Positions 1 through 7,534 are shown, counted from the first letter of the stretch. The stretch is 64,000 nucleotides of DNA from Heteroscillospira sp050943935 (GCA_050943935.1 JBMNQC010000001.1:124001-188000); one strand, 5' to 3'. The notes: generated by a model from the sequence alone, not told the origin. Numbers and translations: made by a program.

Positions 1-1
1 C

Positions 2-139
2 GACAGCAAGGGAAAGACCCTGCCGGCGGGTGAGGCCACGGCCAAGCTGGACAGCATGGCCCAAAGCCTGGGCGAACTGATCAACCAGGAGGAAACCCTG
101 CTGCGGAACGTCCTGGAGAGTGACCGGAAAAGAAAATGA
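2..139 (+). CDS. C-terminal end of a small phage protein upstream of the DGR template
   Basis: An open frame enters from the left edge and stops at 137-139. It gives 45 residues, predicted helical (SMAQSLGELINQEE) with a basic tail (ESDRKRK). It sits directly before the template repeat, where DGRs often carry an accessory protein (Avd-type) or the end of the variable protein. It shows no C-type-lectin-like ending, so it is not the variable protein's own variable region. Too little is visible to name it. Confidence 0.4.
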   Translation, partial: DSKGKTLPAGEATAKLDSMAQSLGELINQEETLLRNVLESDRKRK

Positions 140-149
140 ATTATTTGGG

Positions 150-340
150 TGTGTCTTTGAAAACGTGCCGGACGGCAGGGCGGCCCCTGACGGTTCGACG
201 GCCAATGTCTGGTGCCGTTCCGTCAATTCCAGCAACTCCAACAATTTCTGCCTTGTCAACACCGACGGCAGCGCCAACAACAACAACGCGAACAATTCCT
301 ACGGCGTGGCGCCCGGATTTCGTATAGCTGAAAAAGCTGG
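150..340 (+). repeat. DGR template repeat (TR)
   Basis: Read in the frame of a target protein, this stretch encodes an asparagine-dense segment (AAC/AAT codons, e.g. SANNNNANNSYGVAPGF) ending in a C-type-lectin-like YGVxPxF motif. The AAY codons are the signature of DGR templates, where adenines are copied error-prone into the variable region. A G/C-only run (about 303-315) follows the adenine-rich core, as expected for the initiation-of-mutagenic-homing site. It lies about 200 bp upstream of the reverse transcriptase on the same strand. The true ends need the cognate variable region, which is outside the window. Confidence 0.8.
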
Positions 341-544
341 GTCAAATGCAGTAACAGGTGTGAACCGGACCCATGCGAAAGGAAAGACACTTCCCAGGTG
401 AAAGCCTAAAACTGCCAACCGTGAGCCTTGCGCGGACGCTGCTTGCATGGCGGGGCTATTGTGCTAACCCCGTTTCATGCGCCGGGCTTACGCGGTTTAG
501 CCGCACACCGACACCACAACCGCACGGAGGGCGAATACCAAATT

Positions 545-1675
545 ATGACCAGCGAGGAGCGCCGCGAGGCGCGATACAGACGCCGCCGTTATAAACGGCA
601 GGCAAAACGGCAGGCCCGCAGCGACGCCCTGGGGAGCCTGGAAACCGTGTTCAGTTTCCGCACCATGTTTCTGTATGGCCGGAAATGCTGTAACGGCGTC
701 AGATGGAAAGCCAGTACACAGAACTTTGAGCGGCACCTGTTTTCTGGCACCGCAAAGCGGCGCCGCAGGGTGCTGGATCGACAATGGAAACCAGGCAAAA
801 CCGCCAGCTTTATCCTGCATGAACGCGGGAAAATCCGCCCAATAGACGCCCCGCACATCGAGGACCGGCAAATATACAAGGTGCTGACCAAGGAGGTCCT
901 GGTGCCGCTATATACGCCGGGCATGATCTACGACAACGGAGCCAGCCAGAAAGGCAAGGGCCTGCATTGGCATTATGGCAGACTGGCCAAACACCTGCGG
1001 GACCATTACAGGAAACACGGATTGACCGGGGCCATATTCCTGATGGATTTTCACCACTTTTTCCCGTCGGCGCCCCACGCGCTGCTGTATGAGCGACACC
1101 GGCGCCTGATCCTGGAACCGGACCTGTGGCGCATGGCAGATCTGACCGTGGCGGCGGTTCCGGGCGGGGCTGGTATGCCCCTGGGAGTGGAACCGAGCCA
1201 GCAGGAAATGGTGGCCATGCCCTCCGCCCTGGATAACTACATAAAGGCCCAGCTGCGGATCCACGGGGCCGGTCACTACATGGACGACTATTACGCAATC
1301 CTGGAAAGCCGGGAGGCGGCGGAGCGGACCATGGAAACGGTGATCGCAATGGCGGAGGCCATGGGCCTGCAGATCAACCGTTCAAAATGCAAAGTGGTGG
1401 ACATTTCCAAACCGTTCCGGTGGTGCAAAGTAAAGTTTCAGCTGACAGAAACCGGCGCCGTGAAAATGCACGGGTGCCGGGACGGCATGAAGCGGGCGCG
1501 GCGGAAAATGAAAATGTTTCTGCCGAAAGTGGCCGCCGGAGAAAGGACCACCAAAGAGGTGGCGGAATGGTTGCAAAGCCAGATCGCCTATTATCAGAAT
1601 TACAACGACCATGGCCGGGTGCTGCGCTTGCGCCGGCTATTCTATGCAATTTATGGAGGTGCAAACCATGTATAA
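545..1675 (+). CDS. DGR reverse transcriptase
   Basis: 376-residue reverse transcriptase that would copy the upstream template RNA into a mutagenised cDNA. Visible motifs: RPID at about 98-101, FLMDFHHFF (motif 3, first catalytic Asp about 168), LGVEPSQ about 213-219 matching the DGR-typical (I/V/L)GxxxSQ form of motif 4, and HYMDDYY at 244-250 with the catalytic Asp pair. The N-terminus is strongly basic (about residues 5-25), fitting RNA binding. The start at 545 is chosen for the GGAGGG site just upstream; the frame stays open further upstream without a good ribosome site. It overlaps the next gene by 8 bp. Confidence 0.9.
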   Translation: MTSEERREARYRRRRYKRQAKRQARSDALGSLETVFSFRTMFLYGRKCCNGVRWKASTQNFERHLFSGTAKRRRRVLDRQWKPGKTASFILHERGKIRPIDAPHIEDRQIYKVLTKEVLVPLYTPGMIYDNGASQKGKGLHWHYGRLAKHLRDHYRKHGLTGAIFLMDFHHFFPSAPHALLYERHRRLILEPDLWRMADLTVAAVPGGAGMPLGVEPSQQEMVAMPSALDNYIKAQLRIHGAGHYMDDYYAILESREAAERTMETVIAMAEAMGLQINRSKCKVVDISKPFRWCKVKFQLTETGAVKMHGCRDGMKRARRKMKMFLPKVAAGERTTKEVAEWLQSQIAYYQNYNDHGRVLRLRRLFYAIYGGANHV

Positions 1676-2288
1676 GATCGTGAAAGATGGGACCACCCTG
1701 GCCATGACGGAGGCCCCCACCTACATCAAACAGGCAGAAAACGGGTGCTTTGTTCTGTGCCCGGAGGAGGAGGCCCAGGGCGTCGCCCACGCCGGTGTGG
1801 CCTACAACCTGCAGGACCATGAAGCAATGGACGGTGTGGAAACCACCGTCATGCTGGAGGAAACCGACGCGGGCGAAGAAATTACAAAAGCGGCGGACGC
1901 CGGCGGGATTGTATTTGTAACCATGGCGGAGGCTGGGAGCATTGACGATACCACGGCCATGGAACACGCGGACCTGTTCGCGGAATGGGTAAACCTGGCC
2001 AGCTACACCACCGGCCAGATCCGCAGATACTCCGACGGGAAACTGTATAAATGCCTGCAGGATCACACAGCACAAGCAGACTGGACGCCGGATGCAGCCA
2101 CCAGCCTGTGGGTGGCTATTGCGGATCCATCCGAGGAGTGGCCGGCATGGTCCCAGCCCGTGGGCGCCCATGACGCATACGCGACAGGGGCCAAAGTTTC
2201 CCACAACGAAAAGAAGTGGACCAGCGACGTGGACGGAAACGTGTGGGAGCCTGGCGTGTATGGCTGGACCGAGTACACGGAGGAGTAA
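1668..2288 (+). CDS. Phage tail/host-binding accessory protein with carbohydrate-binding-like modules
   Basis: 206 residues, starting at the ATG after GGAGGT at 1655-1660, inside the end of the RT gene, so probably translationally coupled. The C-terminal half has two tryptophan-rich segments typical of CBM5/12-like chitin-binding folds found on tail fibres (YSDGKLYKCLQDH... then WSQPVGAHDAYATGAKV...W). The N-terminal half is acidic and unassigned. Probably a virion protein that binds host surface glycans. The family call is from motif resemblance only. Confidence 0.6.
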   Translation: MYKIVKDGTTLAMTEAPTYIKQAENGCFVLCPEEEAQGVAHAGVAYNLQDHEAMDGVETTVMLEETDAGEEITKAADAGGIVFVTMAEAGSIDDTTAMEHADLFAEWVNLASYTTGQIRRYSDGKLYKCLQDHTAQADWTPDAATSLWVAIADPSEEWPAWSQPVGAHDAYATGAKVSHNEKKWTSDVDGNVWEPGVYGWTEYTEE

Positions 2289-2291
2289 GCC

Positions 2292-2705
2292 GTGGGAAAG
2301 ATGCAGTACGTTGCGGCCCGGCGGGCGCGTTTTGACGGGATCGCTGGCCGCGTAAATCTGAAATACGGCACGGACCTGGAGGCTGTGGACGGTTTCCTGA
2401 CATACAACGGCCTGCGCGTGTGCGCGGTGACCTCCCAAAATGCCCATGACTATTTCGCCAGAAACGACGACGGCAACGGCCTGGAGCGGGGCCGCCTGAC
2501 GGCCTCCGTCGTTGCCCGCCTGTCAAAGCGGGATCGTGAGTATCAAACCCGGTGGGATCGCATTTGGGCGGATCCTCTGTGCCAGAAATACAAACGCGAG
2601 GACAGCACGGACTTTTGGCTGTGGAACCACGCATTTTTTGAGGCACCCCTGGAGGATCTGCGGCACATTGCAAGACTGGCCGGGGTTCGGGAGGTGGGCG
2701 CATGA
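2292..2705 (+). CDS. Phage hypothetical protein, 137 aa
   Basis: Starts with GTG at 2292 behind GGAGGAG; an ATG at 2301 is an alternative. Soluble, charged and rich in Arg, Asp and Trp, with no membrane segment. It lies between the putative tail-associated gene and the lysis-region genes and overlaps the next start by 4 bp (ATGA). I recognise no family. Confidence 0.65.
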   Translation: MGKMQYVAARRARFDGIAGRVNLKYGTDLEAVDGFLTYNGLRVCAVTSQNAHDYFARNDDGNGLERGRLTASVVARLSKRDREYQTRWDRIWADPLCQKYKREDSTDFWLWNHAFFEAPLEDLRHIARLAGVREVGA

Positions 2706-2875
2706 ATTACACAAAGCTGATCGCGGACCTGTGCGAGATCGTGGACAAGCAAAACGAGATCATACAGGCCCAGGCGGAAACCCTGGAGCAGTTCGACGCG
2801 TTGACCATGGCGGAGGAAATCACCGCCATGCGCGAAAAGTACGCCAGAACCATGGGCGAGGAGGTGAACACATGA
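2702..2875 (+). CDS. Small phage coiled-coil protein, 57 aa
   Basis: Starts MNYTKLIADLCEIVD and is predicted helical throughout with heptad-like spacing (IVDKQNEIIQAQAETLEQF). It is coupled at both ends by ATGA-type overlaps to 2705 and 2872. The position just before membrane-anchored lysis-region genes resembles XhlA-type or chaperone-like small proteins, but the sequence does not decide this. Confidence 0.6.
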   Translation: MNYTKLIADLCEIVDKQNEIIQAQAETLEQFDALTMAEEITAMREKYARTMGEEVNT

Positions 2876-3315
2876 CCATTGAGGAAATGCTGGCAGGCGG
2901 CGGTGGCCTGCTGCTGGTGGCCATGACGCTGATCCAAATTTCACCCATAAAGGTCAATCCCTGGTCCGCCCTGGCGCGGGCGCTGGGGAAAGCGATCAAC
3001 AAGGACGTGCTGGACGGCCTGGCGGAAGTAAAGGCGGACCAGAAAGAGGCCCGGCGGATCCTGGACGACCACATACGGGTGGACGACACCCGGAACGCGG
3101 ACGCCCACCGCGCCAGGATCCTGCAGTTTAACAACGAACTACTGCGGGACATTCCGCACACGCGGGAGGATTTTATAGAGATCCTGGAGGAAATCGACTT
3201 TTACGAAAGATTTTGCGAGGAACACAAGGACTATAAAAACAACCGCTGCACCCACGCCATTGCCAACATTGGCCGCGTCTATGACGATAGACTGCGGAAA
3301 CATGATTTTTTGTGA
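2872..3315 (+). CDS. Phage membrane-anchored lysis-region protein, 147 aa
   Basis: N-terminal hydrophobic segment at residues 9-25 (GGGLLLVAMTLIQISPI) followed by a soluble charged helical region (ADQKEARRILDDHIRVDD) and a C-terminal domain with two Cys. One membrane pass with a long cytoplasmic tail is common in Firmicute phage genes next to holin and endolysin. The exact role is unknown. Confidence 0.6.
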   Translation: MTIEEMLAGGGGLLLVAMTLIQISPIKVNPWSALARALGKAINKDVLDGLAEVKADQKEARRILDDHIRVDDTRNADAHRARILQFNNELLRDIPHTREDFIEILEEIDFYERFCEEHKDYKNNRCTHAIANIGRVYDDRLRKHDFL

Positions 3316-3324
3316 GGCGACACC

Positions 3325-3744
3325 ATGAAAACCATAATTGTGGCCGTGGCCGCGTGGGCCATCGGCGCGGCCCTGGGCTTTTTCCTGGCCTGGGCAACGG
3401 TGCGCTATCTGCGCCGGCGGATCCGCGACCTACGCAGGGAACTGCGCGGGGAGCGGAAACGCGGGAAAATGGGGACCATGGACAAAATCCTGGTGCTGGA
3501 GGCCGTCGTGCTGATCAGCTACACCGTGGCGGACTTGATCGTGTTCTGGCACGTCGGGTCCGAACCCACAACCCTGACGGCCTGCGTGTTCGGCGTCTGC
3601 GGCGTGGAAAACGGCGTCATGGGCTGGATAAAGACCAACAAGGACAAGGCGGCGGAGGCCGCCAGAACGAGCGGGAGCGGCCAGCAGGCCGCCCCGGAGC
3701 CACCACCCACGGAGCGGGCGGAACCCCCGGACGTGGGACTGTGA
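3325..3744 (+). CDS. Phage two-pass membrane protein, 139 aa
   Basis: First membrane segment at residues 3-25 (IIVAVAAWAIGAALGFFLAW), then a very basic arginine stretch (RYLRRRIRDLRRELRGERKR), a second hydrophobic segment (ILVLEAVVLISYTVADLIVFW), and a disordered Pro/Glu-rich tail. It lies between another membrane protein and the endolysin, so a role in lysis or as an auxiliary holin is inferred. Confidence 0.6.
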   Translation: MKTIIVAVAAWAIGAALGFFLAWATVRYLRRRIRDLRRELRGERKRGKMGTMDKILVLEAVVLISYTVADLIVFWHVGSEPTTLTACVFGVCGVENGVMGWIKTNKDKAAEAARTSGSGQQAAPEPPPTERAEPPDVGL

Positions 3745-3758
3745 GGAGGTAAACAACT

Positions 3759-4730
3759 ATGACAGAAAAACAGTTGAGGGCCAAGATCGTGGCCGCCGCC
3801 ACGGCATGGCTGGGCCGCAAGGAAAGCGACGGATCCCACCGGGAAATTATCGACGTTTACAACGCCCATAAACCCCTGGCCCGTGGCTACCCCGTAAAGT
3901 ACACGGACGCATGGTGCAGCACCTTTGCCTCCGCCGTGGCCATCAAGGCGGGCCTGACCGATATTATCCCGACAGAGTGCGGCTGCCAAAAGCATATTGA
4001 ACTTTTCAAGAAACTGGGCAGCTGGCAGGAGGCCGACGACTACACCCCCGCCCCTGGCGATTACATTTTTTACGACTGGGACGACAAGGGGACCGGCGAC
4101 TGCACCGGATCGGCGGATCATGTCGGCATTGTAACGGTGGTGACCTCCCAGGCCGTAACCGTGATCGAGGGCAATAAAAACAACGCCGTGGAGTACAGGA
4201 CCATGAAGATCGGCGGAAAGTACATTCGAGGCTATGGCGTACCGGATTACGCCAGCAAGGCCACGGAGGCGGACGCCGGAAACGAAGCGGCAGAACCCAC
4301 CGCAATGGTCCACACCGTCAAGGCCGGGGACACCCTGGGCCGCATTGCAAGAACCTACGGCACCAGCGTGGCCGCCCTGGTGAAGCTGAACGGCATTAAA
4401 AACGCCAACTTGATCCATGTGGGCCAGGAAATCGACCTGACCGACGCGGCGGCGGCGATCCGAAAGCTGGCCAAGGTGGGCGCGATCAATTCCCCGGAAT
4501 ACTGGCGCAACGCTGTGGCCGGCGGGAAAGTCAGATACCTGGACGCCCTGCTGATCCAGTCTGCCAAGAAGATCACCAAAGCCGGAGCCAGAACGGCGAC
4601 GCCGGAGGAGGGCGTGGCCGCCCTGGTGGCCGCTGGCGTTATCAACACCCCGGCCTATTGGCTGGGCAACTATGGCACATTCCCCAGCCTGGGGGCGCTG
4701 CTGTGCGCCCTGGGTGGGGCTGTGAAATAA
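3759..4730 (+). CDS. Endolysin: CHAP-type peptidase + LysM + C-terminal repeat domain
   Basis: 323 residues. The N-terminal part (about 1-170) is a CHAP/NlpC-like cell-wall hydrolase: WCSTF holds the catalytic Cys, ADHVGIV the His, IEGNKNN the third-residue region. A LysM peptidoglycan-binding domain follows (VHTVKAGDTLGRIARTYGTS, about 185-228). The last 95 residues contain two related units with the pattern GxINxPxYW, a repeat often seen at the end of clostridial phage lysins. Start behind AGGAGG at about 3744. It degrades host peptidoglycan at the end of the lytic cycle together with the following holin. Confidence 0.9.
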   Translation: MTEKQLRAKIVAAATAWLGRKESDGSHREIIDVYNAHKPLARGYPVKYTDAWCSTFASAVAIKAGLTDIIPTECGCQKHIELFKKLGSWQEADDYTPAPGDYIFYDWDDKGTGDCTGSADHVGIVTVVTSQAVTVIEGNKNNAVEYRTMKIGGKYIRGYGVPDYASKATEADAGNEAAEPTAMVHTVKAGDTLGRIARTYGTSVAALVKLNGIKNANLIHVGQEIDLTDAAAAIRKLAKVGAINSPEYWRNAVAGGKVRYLDALLIQSAKKITKAGARTATPEEGVAALVAAGVINTPAYWLGNYGTFPSLGALLCALGGAVK

Positions 4731-4748
4731 CATTAGGAGGAAATGAAA

Positions 4749-5075
4749 ATGGAAAACATCATCCAGCATATTCCCGTCGTGATCTCTGCCATTCTTTTGG
4801 CAACCCTGATCCTTATGGTGATCACCAACATCATTGTGCAGGTCCTTAAAAAACTGACATGGGACAAGCTGCCCACCAATATTCTGGCCTTTATCGTGGC
4901 CATGGCTGTGACCCTGCTGGTATTCTTTGCTACCTGCGAGATCCTGGCCCTGACCGTGACATGGTACATGGTGGCGGCGGCGGTGGCCCTGGGCGTGTTC
5001 GTGGCCTATGCCGCAATGTTTGGGTTTGATAAACTGCGCGAAGCCCTGGAGCAGATCACCAAATACAAAAATTAA
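4749..5075 (+). CDS. Holin
   Basis: 108 residues, with three strongly hydrophobic segments separated by short loops (VVISAILLATLILMVITNII, ILAFIVAMAVTLLVFFATCEI, YMVAAAVALGVFVAYAAMF) and a charged C-terminus, the layout of a class I holin. It lies 18 bp after the endolysin. The ATG at 4749 is preferred over the one at 4743 because only the former sits 8 nt from AGGAGG. Confidence 0.8.
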   Translation: MENIIQHIPVVISAILLATLILMVITNIIVQVLKKLTWDKLPTNILAFIVAMAVTLLVFFATCEILALTVTWYMVAAAVALGVFVAYAAMFGFDKLREALEQITKYKN

Positions 5076-5080
5076 AAGAT

Positions 5081-5110
5081 CCCCCCGGCGCCGTCCTGGC
5101 GTCGGGGGGG
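5081..5110. terminator. Hairpin after the lysis cassette
   Basis: CCCCCCGGCGCC pairs with GGCGTCGGGGGG across a 5-nt loop, with one imperfect pair. It lies between the holin stop and a convergent gene, so it probably ends transcription from both sides. There is no long T tract on the plus strand. Confidence 0.6.
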
Positions 5111-5116
5111 TTGCCG

Positions 5117-5338
5117 TCATGCGATTGCCTCCAGTTCCATGGCCTCTATTTCCTCCCAGGAGAAACCCAAGTGGTGCATATCGTCCGAAACGTCGGACAG
5201 GACCACGCTGGACTCCAGGGTGAGGTTTTCATAGCAGCGGGCCGCAAACATCTTGAAAACCTCCACGGCGCGGTCCAGGGTAAAAACCTGGATATTGCCA
5301 ACGGTGGCACCATATTTTCCGTTTCTCTTAATCAGCAT
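5117..5338 (-). CDS. Small phage protein, 73 aa
   Basis: Opposite strand to the late genes. Begins MLIKRNGKYGATVGNIQ; the start at 5338 is chosen because GGAGGG lies 7 nt upstream, whereas the ATG at 5344 is too close. Ends with an acidic helix (SWEEIEAMELEA). It overlaps the end of the upstream small membrane gene, so the two are co-translated. Function unknown; the orientation suggests a lysogeny or early gene. Confidence 0.5.
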   Translation of the reverse strand: MLIKRNGKYGATVGNIQVFTLDRAVEVFKMFAARCYENLTLESSVVLSDVSDDMHHLGFSWEEIEAMELEAIA

Positions 5339-5432
5339 TGTCATTCCCTCCACACTTGAAGATTTTGCGGAACAGCCGCCGGAGCGGGATATACACGACC
5401 ACGAAAATGGCCACGAAAAGCAGGTATTTCAT
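5328..5432 (-). CDS. Single-pass membrane mini-protein, 34 aa
   Basis: Starts MKYLLFVAIFVVVYIPLRR: one hydrophobic segment followed by a basic anchor and ending CGGNDNAD. A strong AGGGAGGG site lies 6-7 nt before the ATG at 5432. Its last 11 bp overlap the start of the 73-aa gene. Its build resembles small phage membrane proteins or type I toxins; no antitoxin RNA could be identified. Confidence 0.5.
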   Translation of the reverse strand: MKYLLFVAIFVVVYIPLRRLFRKIFKCGGNDNAD

Positions 5433-5477
5433 GCTTTGCCCTCCCTATTGACATTTTAGTGGATTTCCTTTATATTT

Positions 5478-5505
5478 GGGGTGCGGGGTTAAGGCCCCGC
5501 ACCCC
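5478..5505. terminator. Perfect 11-bp inverted repeat
   Basis: GGGGTGCGGGG and CCCCGCACCCC are separated by TTAAGG, immediately downstream (minus sense) of the 46-aa gene, where a terminator is expected. There is no T run on the minus strand. Confidence 0.5.
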
Positions 5506-5511
5506 TGGCCT

Positions 5512-5652
5512 TTACCAGTCCAGCAATTTGAGGATTGCCGCTGTTATCAGGCCGGAGATTGTGCCCGCGAGAATGTCCGCTGCCAGGCTTGCCATTCTGT
5601 TGGGCCGCGCCGTCGGTTTAGGCCGTCGGCGTTTTTTCTTTTGGCTTGCCAT
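5512..5652 (-). CDS. Small basic membrane protein, 46 aa
   Basis: Starts MASQKKKRRRPKPTARP: a very basic N-terminus followed by one hydrophobic amphipathic helix (LAADILAGTISGLITAAILKLL) and a final DW. GGGGGTGG lies just upstream of the ATG. The basic-then-hydrophobic build is seen in small phage and type I toxin-like peptides. It is transcribed away from the three-operator region, so it may be repressed by the divergently encoded Arc-like protein. Confidence 0.5.
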   Translation of the reverse strand: MASQKKKRRRPKPTARPNRMASLAADILAGTISGLITAAILKLLDW

Positions 5653-5681
5653 GTTTACCACCCCCTTTCTGATTATAATTA

Positions 5682-5769
5682 TATACTAACGTGAGTATAA
5701 AAGCAAGACGGAATACTGCACAAATATACTGACGTGAGATTGTGCAATATATATACTTGCGTGAGTATA
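5682..5769. promoter_or_regulatory. Three-copy operator between divergent phage genes
   Basis: TATACTAACGTGAGTATA at 5682-5699 and TATACTTGCGTGAGTATA at 5752-5769 are quasi-palindromes around ACGT/GCGT. A third, half-degenerate copy TATACTGACGTGAGATTG starts at 5725. The stretch is AT-rich and lies between the minus-strand small genes and the plus-strand ribbon-helix-helix-like gene, so it probably contains both promoters and the repressor sites. Confidence 0.6.
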
Positions 5770-5806
5770 AAATGTGTGCTACAATACAGACATGGAGGTG
5801 GATCAC

Positions 5807-6007
5807 ATGGAAGAACGCAAAGGAACCGCAGCGACCAAGGCCAAAAACAAATACAACGCCGCAAATTATGATCGGCTTTACCCCTATGTGAAGAAAGGCA
5901 AAAAGGAAAGATACCAGCAGGCCGCAAAGGCTGGCGGGTATGAGAGCCTAAACGATTTTCTGGAAAAGGCCATGGACAAGCTGGCCGCCGAAATCCTGGG
6001 AGAATAA
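5807..6007 (+). CDS. Arc/ribbon-helix-helix-like phage regulator, 66 aa
   Basis: Basic N-terminus, then KYNAANYDRLYPYVKKGKK and a helical region YQQAAKAGGYESLNDFLEKAMDKLAAEI, the pattern of short Arc/MetJ-type DNA-binding proteins common on clostridial mobile elements. Start at 5807 behind GGAGGTGG. The three dyads upstream are likely its own operator. A terminator follows at once, so it is a single-gene unit. Confidence 0.65.
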   Translation: MEERKGTAATKAKNKYNAANYDRLYPYVKKGKKERYQQAAKAGGYESLNDFLEKAMDKLAAEILGE

Positions 6008-6013
6008 GACACG

Positions 6014-6043
6014 GCCCCGGTGCCAGACGCGCCGGGGCATTTT
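6014..6043 (+). terminator. Rho-independent terminator after the Arc-like gene
   Basis: GCCCCGG pairs with CCGGGGC over an 11-nt loop and is followed by ATTTT. Confidence 0.75.
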
Positions 6044-6091
6044 CAACCGTATAAAGCCCCGCCGGAATGGCCATATTTTTCTGGTGCTGAT

Positions 6092-6127
6092 TATTTACAC
6101 GGGTTCGCGCCGTGCCCCGTGTTAATA
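6092..6127. promoter_or_regulatory. Dyad upstream of the phage XRE gene
   Basis: TATTTACACGGG and CCCCGTGTTAATA form an imperfect inverted repeat about 45 bp before the XRE start. A repressor operator or promoter overlap is plausible; inference only. Confidence 0.35.
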
Positions 6128-6169
6128 TACAGAAAAATGCTGACTATTCCCACAACGGAGGGGCGACCC

Positions 6170-6412
6170 ATGAGGGCAAACGAGTTCAACGGCAAACGGA
6201 ATATATGCGGTGACCGGATCAGGGAGGCCCGCCTGCGGCGGAGGCTGTCCCAGTCCGACCTCTGCAGGCTGCTGCAGCTTGCGGGTGTCGTGGTGGAGCG
6301 GGACACGATCAGCCGGATGGAAAACGGCGGGCGGTTCGTGGCGGATTTCGAGGTGGTCACCATTGCGGATATTTTGGAGGTGTCCGTTGAGTGGCTACTG
6401 GGCAGAGAATAG
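6170..6412 (+). CDS. XRE-family phage repressor-like protein, 80 aa
   Basis: Helix-turn-helix pattern RIREARLRRRLSQSDLCRLLQLAGVVV...ISRMENGGR followed by the usual helix ending VTIADILEVSVEWLLG. Start at 6170 behind GGAGGGG. The frame is open upstream but only this start has a ribosome site. Probably controls lysogeny and/or the transposase that follows after a terminator. Confidence 0.75.
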   Translation: MRANEFNGKRNICGDRIREARLRRRLSQSDLCRLLQLAGVVVERDTISRMENGGRFVADFEVVTIADILEVSVEWLLGRE

Positions 6413-6413
6413 A

Positions 6414-6450
6414 CCGGCGTGGAGTGATACCACGCCGGCCTTTTGCATTT
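6414..6450 (+). terminator. Terminator between XRE and transposase genes
   Basis: CCGGCGTGG and CCACGCCGG form a perfect 9-bp stem with loop AGTGATA, followed by CCTTTTGCATTTT. This hairpin occupies the space where an insertion sequence would carry its left end. Confidence 0.8.
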
Positions 6451-6464
6451 TCGGGGAGGTTAGC

Positions 6465-7511
6465 ATGAAAGGATATAAGCACCTGACAGAACACGACAGA
6501 AACAAGATCGCAAAAATGAAGAAAGAGGGCGCAACCCTGCGGGAGATCGGCGCGGCCCTGCACGTCAGCGCCACCACCGTATGGCGGGAACTGAAACGCG
6601 GCAGCTATACATACATGAACGGCGATTACATCGAAGTGACCGAGTATATACCGGAGCGGTCCCACCAGCGTTATTTGGAAAACCTGGCCGCAAAGGGGCC
6701 GGGCCTGAAAATCGGAAACCACCGCAGTTATGCCGACACCCTGGAGCGCCTGATCGTTGACGAAGATTTCAGCCCGTCGGCGGCCCTCCATGAGATTGAA
6801 AACCACCCGGAGAAATACGGGGAGTTCGAGATCAGCGTGTGCCGGCAAACTCTGTATGCCTATATCGACAAAGGCGTGTTTTTGCACCTGACCAACAAAG
6901 ATCTGCCTTTCCGGGGATCACGACGCAAAAAGAAAACCCAGCACGTCCGCAGGTCCAAGTCTGCCCCAAAGGGTGAGAGCATAGAAAAGCGCCCGGAGGA
7001 AATCAACACCCGGCAGGAGTTTGGCCATTGGGAAATGGATCTGGTGCTTTCCAAGCGCGGCGGCCACAAATGCCTGCTGGTCCTGACCGAGCGGGTGGCC
7101 CGCCAGGAGATCGCCCGCCTGATCCCGGACAAGACCGCCGCCAGCGTGGTCCGCGCCCTGGACACCATAGAAAGAAAGTTCGGCAAACGCTTTTCCGACA
7201 TTTTCAAGTCCATCACGGTGGACAATGGCAGCGAGTTTTCCGACTGCGCTGGCCTGGAGCGGTCCGTGTTTAAGACTGGGGGCCAGCGCACCAAAATGTA
7301 TTATTGCCACCCGTACAGCAGCAGCGAGAGAGGCAGCAACGAAAAGCAAAACCAAATGATCCGGCGGAAGTTCCCAAAGGGAACCAACTTTGACAACGTG
7401 ACAAAAAAGGAAGTGGACGCGGCCCTGGAATGGCTGAACAACTACCCAAGGAAACTGCTGGGGTGGTGTAGCAGCAACGACCTTTTCCAGCAGTTAATTG
7501 AGGCTGTCTAA
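6465..7511 (+). CDS. IS30-family DDE transposase (phage-encoded)
   Basis: 348 residues. N-terminal helix-turn-helix (YKHLTEHDRNKIAKMKKEGATLREIGAAL) typical of IS30, then the DDE core: GHWEMDLV (first Asp), ITVDNGSEF (second Asp), and SSERGSNEKQNQMIRR (Glu region), near full family length. Start at 6465 behind GGGGAGGTT. No inverted repeats flank the gene: upstream is the terminator of the phage XRE gene, downstream the host. It therefore looks like a phage gene rather than a resident insertion sequence, and could be the phage's transposition/integration enzyme. Confidence 0.9.
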   Translation: MKGYKHLTEHDRNKIAKMKKEGATLREIGAALHVSATTVWRELKRGSYTYMNGDYIEVTEYIPERSHQRYLENLAAKGPGLKIGNHRSYADTLERLIVDEDFSPSAALHEIENHPEKYGEFEISVCRQTLYAYIDKGVFLHLTNKDLPFRGSRRKKKTQHVRRSKSAPKGESIEKRPEEINTRQEFGHWEMDLVLSKRGGHKCLLVLTERVARQEIARLIPDKTAASVVRALDTIERKFGKRFSDIFKSITVDNGSEFSDCAGLERSVFKTGGQRTKMYYCHPYSSSERGSNEKQNQMIRRKFPKGTNFDNVTKKEVDAALEWLNNYPRKLLGWCSSNDLFQQLIEAV

Positions 7512-7534
7512 AAATTTTTTACTTTTTGTTACGC

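Larger units (their letters stand above)
1..7530 (+). mobile_element. Prophage right arm (partial), DGR-bearing
   Basis: Consecutive genes on one strand with phage character: DGR template and reverse transcriptase, tail-associated carbohydrate-binding protein, several small membrane proteins, CHAP-LysM endolysin, holin, then Arc-like and XRE regulators and an IS30-family transposase. The left part, with head, tail and DGR target genes, lies outside the window. No tyrosine or serine integrase is seen. The right boundary is put just after the transposase stop at 7511, because the next gene is an opposite-strand host-type DUF3169 gene. The exact junction is inference. Confidence 0.85.

Noticed and set aside
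545..1675. Group II intron or retron reverse transcriptase
   Set aside because: No maturase domain or intron ends; motif 4 has the DGR form and an adenine-rich template lies directly upstream.
3519..5120. 533-residue open frame opposite the endolysin and holin
   Set aside because: His/Gly-rich antisense frame; the plus strand has clear CHAP, LysM and holin features.
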